From Thermoflexales bacterium (GTDB taxonomy: Bacteria > Chloroflexota > Anaerolineae > Fen-1058), in NCBI GenBank assembly GCA_017882055.1, contig JADGQE010000184.1:1-7667 (forward strand): a stretch of DNA of 7,667 bases, read 5' to 3'. Numbering within the stretch: position 1 is the stretch's first letter; each line of letters starts with the position of its first letter. Both the position numbers and the translations under genes were made by a program. This document shows positions 5,916 through 7,667 of this stretch, piece after piece. The notes under the pieces were generated by a model that ran no database searches, was not told the origin of the DNA, and worked only from the letters and a program-made list of their open reading frames with translations.

Positions 5916-6800
5916 TCAGCCCGCGACGACTTTCACGTCCAGCGTTAACCCGCGCGTGGCGATCCGGCGCGCCATGAAAAAGGCAACCGCCGAGAACAGG
6001 ATCGCCACCGTCAACACGATCTGTCCTAGCAACGACGAGTAGAAGCCGCCCTCATACTCCCGCATCCACGGCACGATCTTCATCACCAGGAAGAAGCCCA
6101 TCGGCGCGAGTGAGACGATCATGGATTCGAGCCGGGCTTGCGCTTGCCTGGCCACGATCTCGCGGCGCAGCGCCATTTGCTCGCGCACCATCGTCTCCAG
6201 CCCGAGCAGCACTTCACTGATGCTGCCCCCCTCCGTCGCTTTGAGCGTCAACGCCTCCGCCACCATGCGGAGATAGGGGTTGCGCCGGCGCGTGATGATT
6301 TCGGCAAAGGCCTCGGCCAGTTCCGTGCCCAACTCGTGCGCCATCCACACCTGGCGAAAATCCGCCGCGGCCGGATCGGGGCCGTTGCGCGCCGCATGAT
6401 CGAGGGCGTCACGCAGTGAGCCGGTGGCGGAGAAACCTTCACGCAGCAGTTGCACGCATTCCGCCAGTGATTCGTCGTAGTCCTGCCGGAACTTGTCGCG
6501 TTGGGCTTCATAGCGCTGCCAGATGATTGCCGGTCCGACCGTGACACCCGCGATGGCCAGGGCCGGCGTGCCGAGTACGATGGCGACTACGGCGCAGATG
6601 ATGGCCGTGACCAGACAGGTCACGATGAATTCATTGGCCTTCACCGGCAACTCGGCCGCATCCAACCGGACTTGCAGTGCGGCCAGTCCGCGCGACGGCG
6701 TGGGTTGTTCCAGGCGCACGTGGCGTGGCATCACCAGGCCGCTGAAGGCGAAAAAGATGCCAGCCGCAGCCAGCAGCGCAAATATGAAATTGGGGTTCAT
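5916..6800 (-). CDS. tadB: TadB, type II secretion/Tad platform protein (T2SF domain)
   Basis: 294 residues. The second inner-membrane platform protein, partner of TadC and of the TadA ATPase. Membrane helices are visible at about 5-24, two at about 56-96, one at about 228-246 and one at about 257-279. Between them lies the cytoplasmic T2SF domain with the family motif EGFSATGSLRDAL (121-133) and the segments ELGTELAEAFAEIITR (156-171) and EGGSISEVLLGLETM (190-204), the usual 'E...G..l...L' repeat. The start is ATG 6798-6800, preceded at 7 nt by GGAGG (6808-6812). That Shine-Dalgarno sequence lies inside the last codons of the upstream 82-residue gene, whose stop is 3 nt before this start, so translation of the two is probably coupled. 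No tadA precedes it within the window, although tadA commonly sits directly upstream. Confidence 0.9.
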   Translation of the reverse strand: MNPNFIFALLAAAGIFFAFSGLVMPRHVRLEQPTPSRGLAALQVRLDAAELPVKANEFIVTCLVTAIICAVVAIVLGTPALAIAGVTVGPAIIWQRYEAQRDKFRQDYDESLAECVQLLREGFSATGSLRDALDHAARNGPDPAAADFRQVWMAHELGTELAEAFAEIITRRRNPYLRMVAEALTLKATEGGSISEVLLGLETMVREQMALRREIVARQAQARLESMIVSLAPMGFFLVMKIVPWMREYEGGFYSSLLGQIVLTVAILFSAVAFFMARRIATRGLTLDVKVVAG

Positions 6801-6803
6801 GGC

Positions 6804-7052
6804 TTATCCTCCAACACTGCGCGCGCCGGCTAACAAGCCAGCCAGACTAAGCGGCTTGGTCAACCGCTCCGGCTCGACGACCCGCGCAAGGTACACTAAT
6901 GGAATCCCCGTCCTTTGGTGGGATGGATGCTGTTCCACTTTCAAGCTGGCATAGATGGCCAGCGCGCCCGCCCGATCATCGGCCTCGAGGCACACCGCGT
7001 GGCACAGCAAACTGTGCGCATAATCTCGAAAGACGATGATGATCGTGTCCAT
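6804..7052 (-). CDS. Small protein of unknown function between the cold-shock gene and tadB
   Basis: 82 residues; family not recognised. The sequence begins with a beta-like stretch (MDTIIIVFRDY), continues with CHAVCLEADDRAGALAIYASL, which resembles an amphipathic helix, and ends in a hydrophobic Leu/Ala/Gly segment (about 68-82). There is no signal peptide and no clear membrane helix, so it is probably cytoplasmic. The start ATG (7050-7052) is 1 nt after the cold-shock stop codon and has no good ribosome binding site, consistent with translational reinitiation. Its stop (6804-6806) overlaps the tadB translation start region. The tight packing and GC-rich third positions favour a real gene, but the absence of a recognisable family keeps confidence moderate. 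A longer in-frame start at 7190 lies antiparallel in frame to the cold-shock coding region and is not accepted. Confidence 0.55.
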   Translation of the reverse strand: MDTIIIVFRDYAHSLLCHAVCLEADDRAGALAIYASLKVEQHPSHQRTGIPLVYLARVVEPERLTKPLSLAGLLAGARSVGG

Positions 7053-7053
7053 G

Positions 7054-7284
7054 CTAAACGGGCCGCACGTCGGCTGCCTGCAAACCTTTCGGGCCTTGCT
7101 GTACGGTGAATTCGACCGGCTGCCCCTCATCGAGGTTGCGGAAACCTTCGCCTGTAATGGCCGAGAAATGCACAAAAACATCCGGGCCATTTGGTTGGGT
7201 AATAAACCCGTAACCCTTCGCTCGACTGAACCACTTCACGGTGCCTGAAGTACGGCCACTGTCAACAACTGAAGACTGTCCCAT
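7054..7284 (-). CDS. Cold-shock-domain protein
   Basis: 76 residues, a single OB-fold cold-shock domain that binds single-stranded RNA or DNA. The diagnostic motifs are present: SGTVKWFSRAKGYGFI (13-28, with RNP1 KGYGFI) and VFVHFSAI (36-43, RNP2), followed by GFRNLDEGQPVEFTVQQGPKGLQA. Length is about 10 residues more than the usual 66-70, because of the N-terminal MGQSSVVDSGRT. ATG 7282-7284 is preferred to the adjacent ATG 7285-7287, since GGAGG (7290-7294) is 5 nt from the former and only 2 nt from the latter. The frame is open without a stop up to 7497 (see the separate entry). The gene is placed just upstream of the tadB operon, an unusual neighbour; it may act on the operon's mRNA or may simply be a local insertion. 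Confidence 0.93.
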   Translation of the reverse strand: MGQSSVVDSGRTSGTVKWFSRAKGYGFITQPNGPDVFVHFSAITGEGFRNLDEGQPVEFTVQQGPKGLQAADVRPV

Positions 7285-7497
7285 CATATCCTCCGTATTC
7301 TCTCGAACAGATTTAAGCCAACTCGCTGTGTTCACCGTCTGCAGCACCGGATGGCAGTACACCCGATACTTGCGCCCGTCGGTGAACATCGACAGAATCT
7401 GACTGCTGATCGGCGGCAGATCCACAGACGCTGGCGGGCGCCGCCACACCCGGTCAGCGATCGCACGCCACAGCGCGTGACATCTTACGGGCAGCAT
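7285..7497 (-). other. In-frame upstream extension of the cold-shock gene, possible fused or separate coding segment
   Basis: The 71 codons upstream of the chosen cold-shock start are open in the same frame from ATG 7495-7497 and look partly coding: the stretch encoding SQILSMFTDGRKYRVYCHPVLQ has G/C-ending codons typical of the neighbours. The first ATG overlaps the stop of the upstream gene by 13 nt. The last 15 codons before the strong ribosome binding site are more AT-rich and look intergenic. It could be an N-terminal domain fused to the cold-shock domain, the remnant of a gene that has lost its stop codon, or an accidental open frame. I recognise no family. Confidence 0.35.
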
Positions 7498-7667
7498 AGC
7501 TGCTCAACCCGCACCGGCCACGCCTGCCAATCGCAGCCCGGCAGCGGATCACCGGTGACGCGCAGGTGCACATGCTGATAACCGAGCATCAGTATCACCA
7601 ACAACAGCATGACCGCGAGCAGCGGCCCTGGCGCTCTTCTCAACGCTGTGGCCCTTGCCAGCCGGCC
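7485..7667 (-). CDS. C-terminal end of a membrane-anchored protein, start off the right edge
   Basis: Sixty residues are visible in the only good frame, stopping at TAA (7485-7487). They contain a basic stretch (RATALRRAP), one strong hydrophobic helix (PLLAVMLLLVILMLGYQ) and a short tail of about 35 residues with three cysteines (GCDW and the terminal LCCP). The layout suggests a single-pass protein with an extracytoplasmic tail, or the last helix of a larger membrane protein. An internal ATG at the helix (near 7610) could give a protein of only about 41 residues, so the true start cannot be fixed. The family is not recognised; it shows no resemblance to TadA, TadZ or CpaB. Confidence 0.5.
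   Translation of the reverse strand, partial: GRLARATALRRAPGPLLAVMLLLVILMLGYQHVHLRVTGDPLPGCDWQAWPVRVEQLCCP

Noticed and set aside
5121..5948. Plus-strand open frame of 275 codons opposite tadC
   Set aside because: It lies antiparallel to a clear TadC gene, is rich in Arg/His/Gln as expected of an antisense high-GC frame, and shows no domain or good ribosome binding site.
1..7667. CRISPR array, tRNA, rRNA, transposase or phage genes
   Set aside because: No regularly spaced direct repeats, no cloverleaf with conserved T-loop, and no transposase-like or phage-like reading frame were seen on either strand.

Overview
The window holds the core of a Tad (tight adherence) type IVc pilus locus. Every supported gene lies on the minus strand, so the locus reads from high to low coordinates. 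The DNA is GC-rich (about 60% by eye). Several exported proteins carry long Pro/Thr linkers of the TPxP/TAVP kind, and no secretin or pilotin gene is visible. Together with the divergent Tad proteins, this suggests a Chloroflexota-like (monoderm-type) bacterium, probably from an environmental genome. That assignment is inference; there is no rRNA or other marker here.

Layout in transcription order: (1) 7667-7485, the C-terminal end of a membrane-anchored protein entering from the right edge. (2) 7497-7054, a cold-shock-domain protein (core 7284-7054) with an unexplained in-frame upstream extension. (3) 7052-6804, an 82-residue unknown protein, packed between the cold-shock gene and tadB. (4) 6800-5916 tadB and 5864-4959 tadC, the two inner-membrane platform proteins. 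(5) 4958-4772, a 187-nt gap with RNA-structure potential. (6) 4771-4607, a 54-residue Flp-like pilin. (7) 4513-4337, a 58-residue Flp-type pilin, with a strong hairpin on its 5' side and two inverted repeats on its 3' side. (8) 4198-3773 and 3755-3249, two TadE-like pseudopilins. (9) 3222-2746, a short TadG-like protein without a von Willebrand domain. (10) 2726-2001, a membrane-anchored protein with a six-cysteine extracytoplasmic domain. (11) 2058-592, a large secreted protein with 27 cysteines. (12) 539 to beyond position 1, a TadV/CpaA-type prepilin peptidase cut by the left edge.

How they fit together: the peptidase would cleave the pilins and pseudopilins at a shared Gly|Gln site, seen in four proteins as G|QxxxE[Y/F/W]. 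TadB and TadC form the platform that polymerises them. The TadE/TadG-like proteins and the two cysteine-containing exported proteins are probably minor or surface components. The motor ATPase (TadA), TadZ and CpaB are absent from the window; they must lie beyond an edge or elsewhere. The most novel parts are the cysteine-rich exported pair, the cold-shock/unknown-protein insertion upstream of tadB, the second very small pilin, and the structured RNA regions around the pilin genes.
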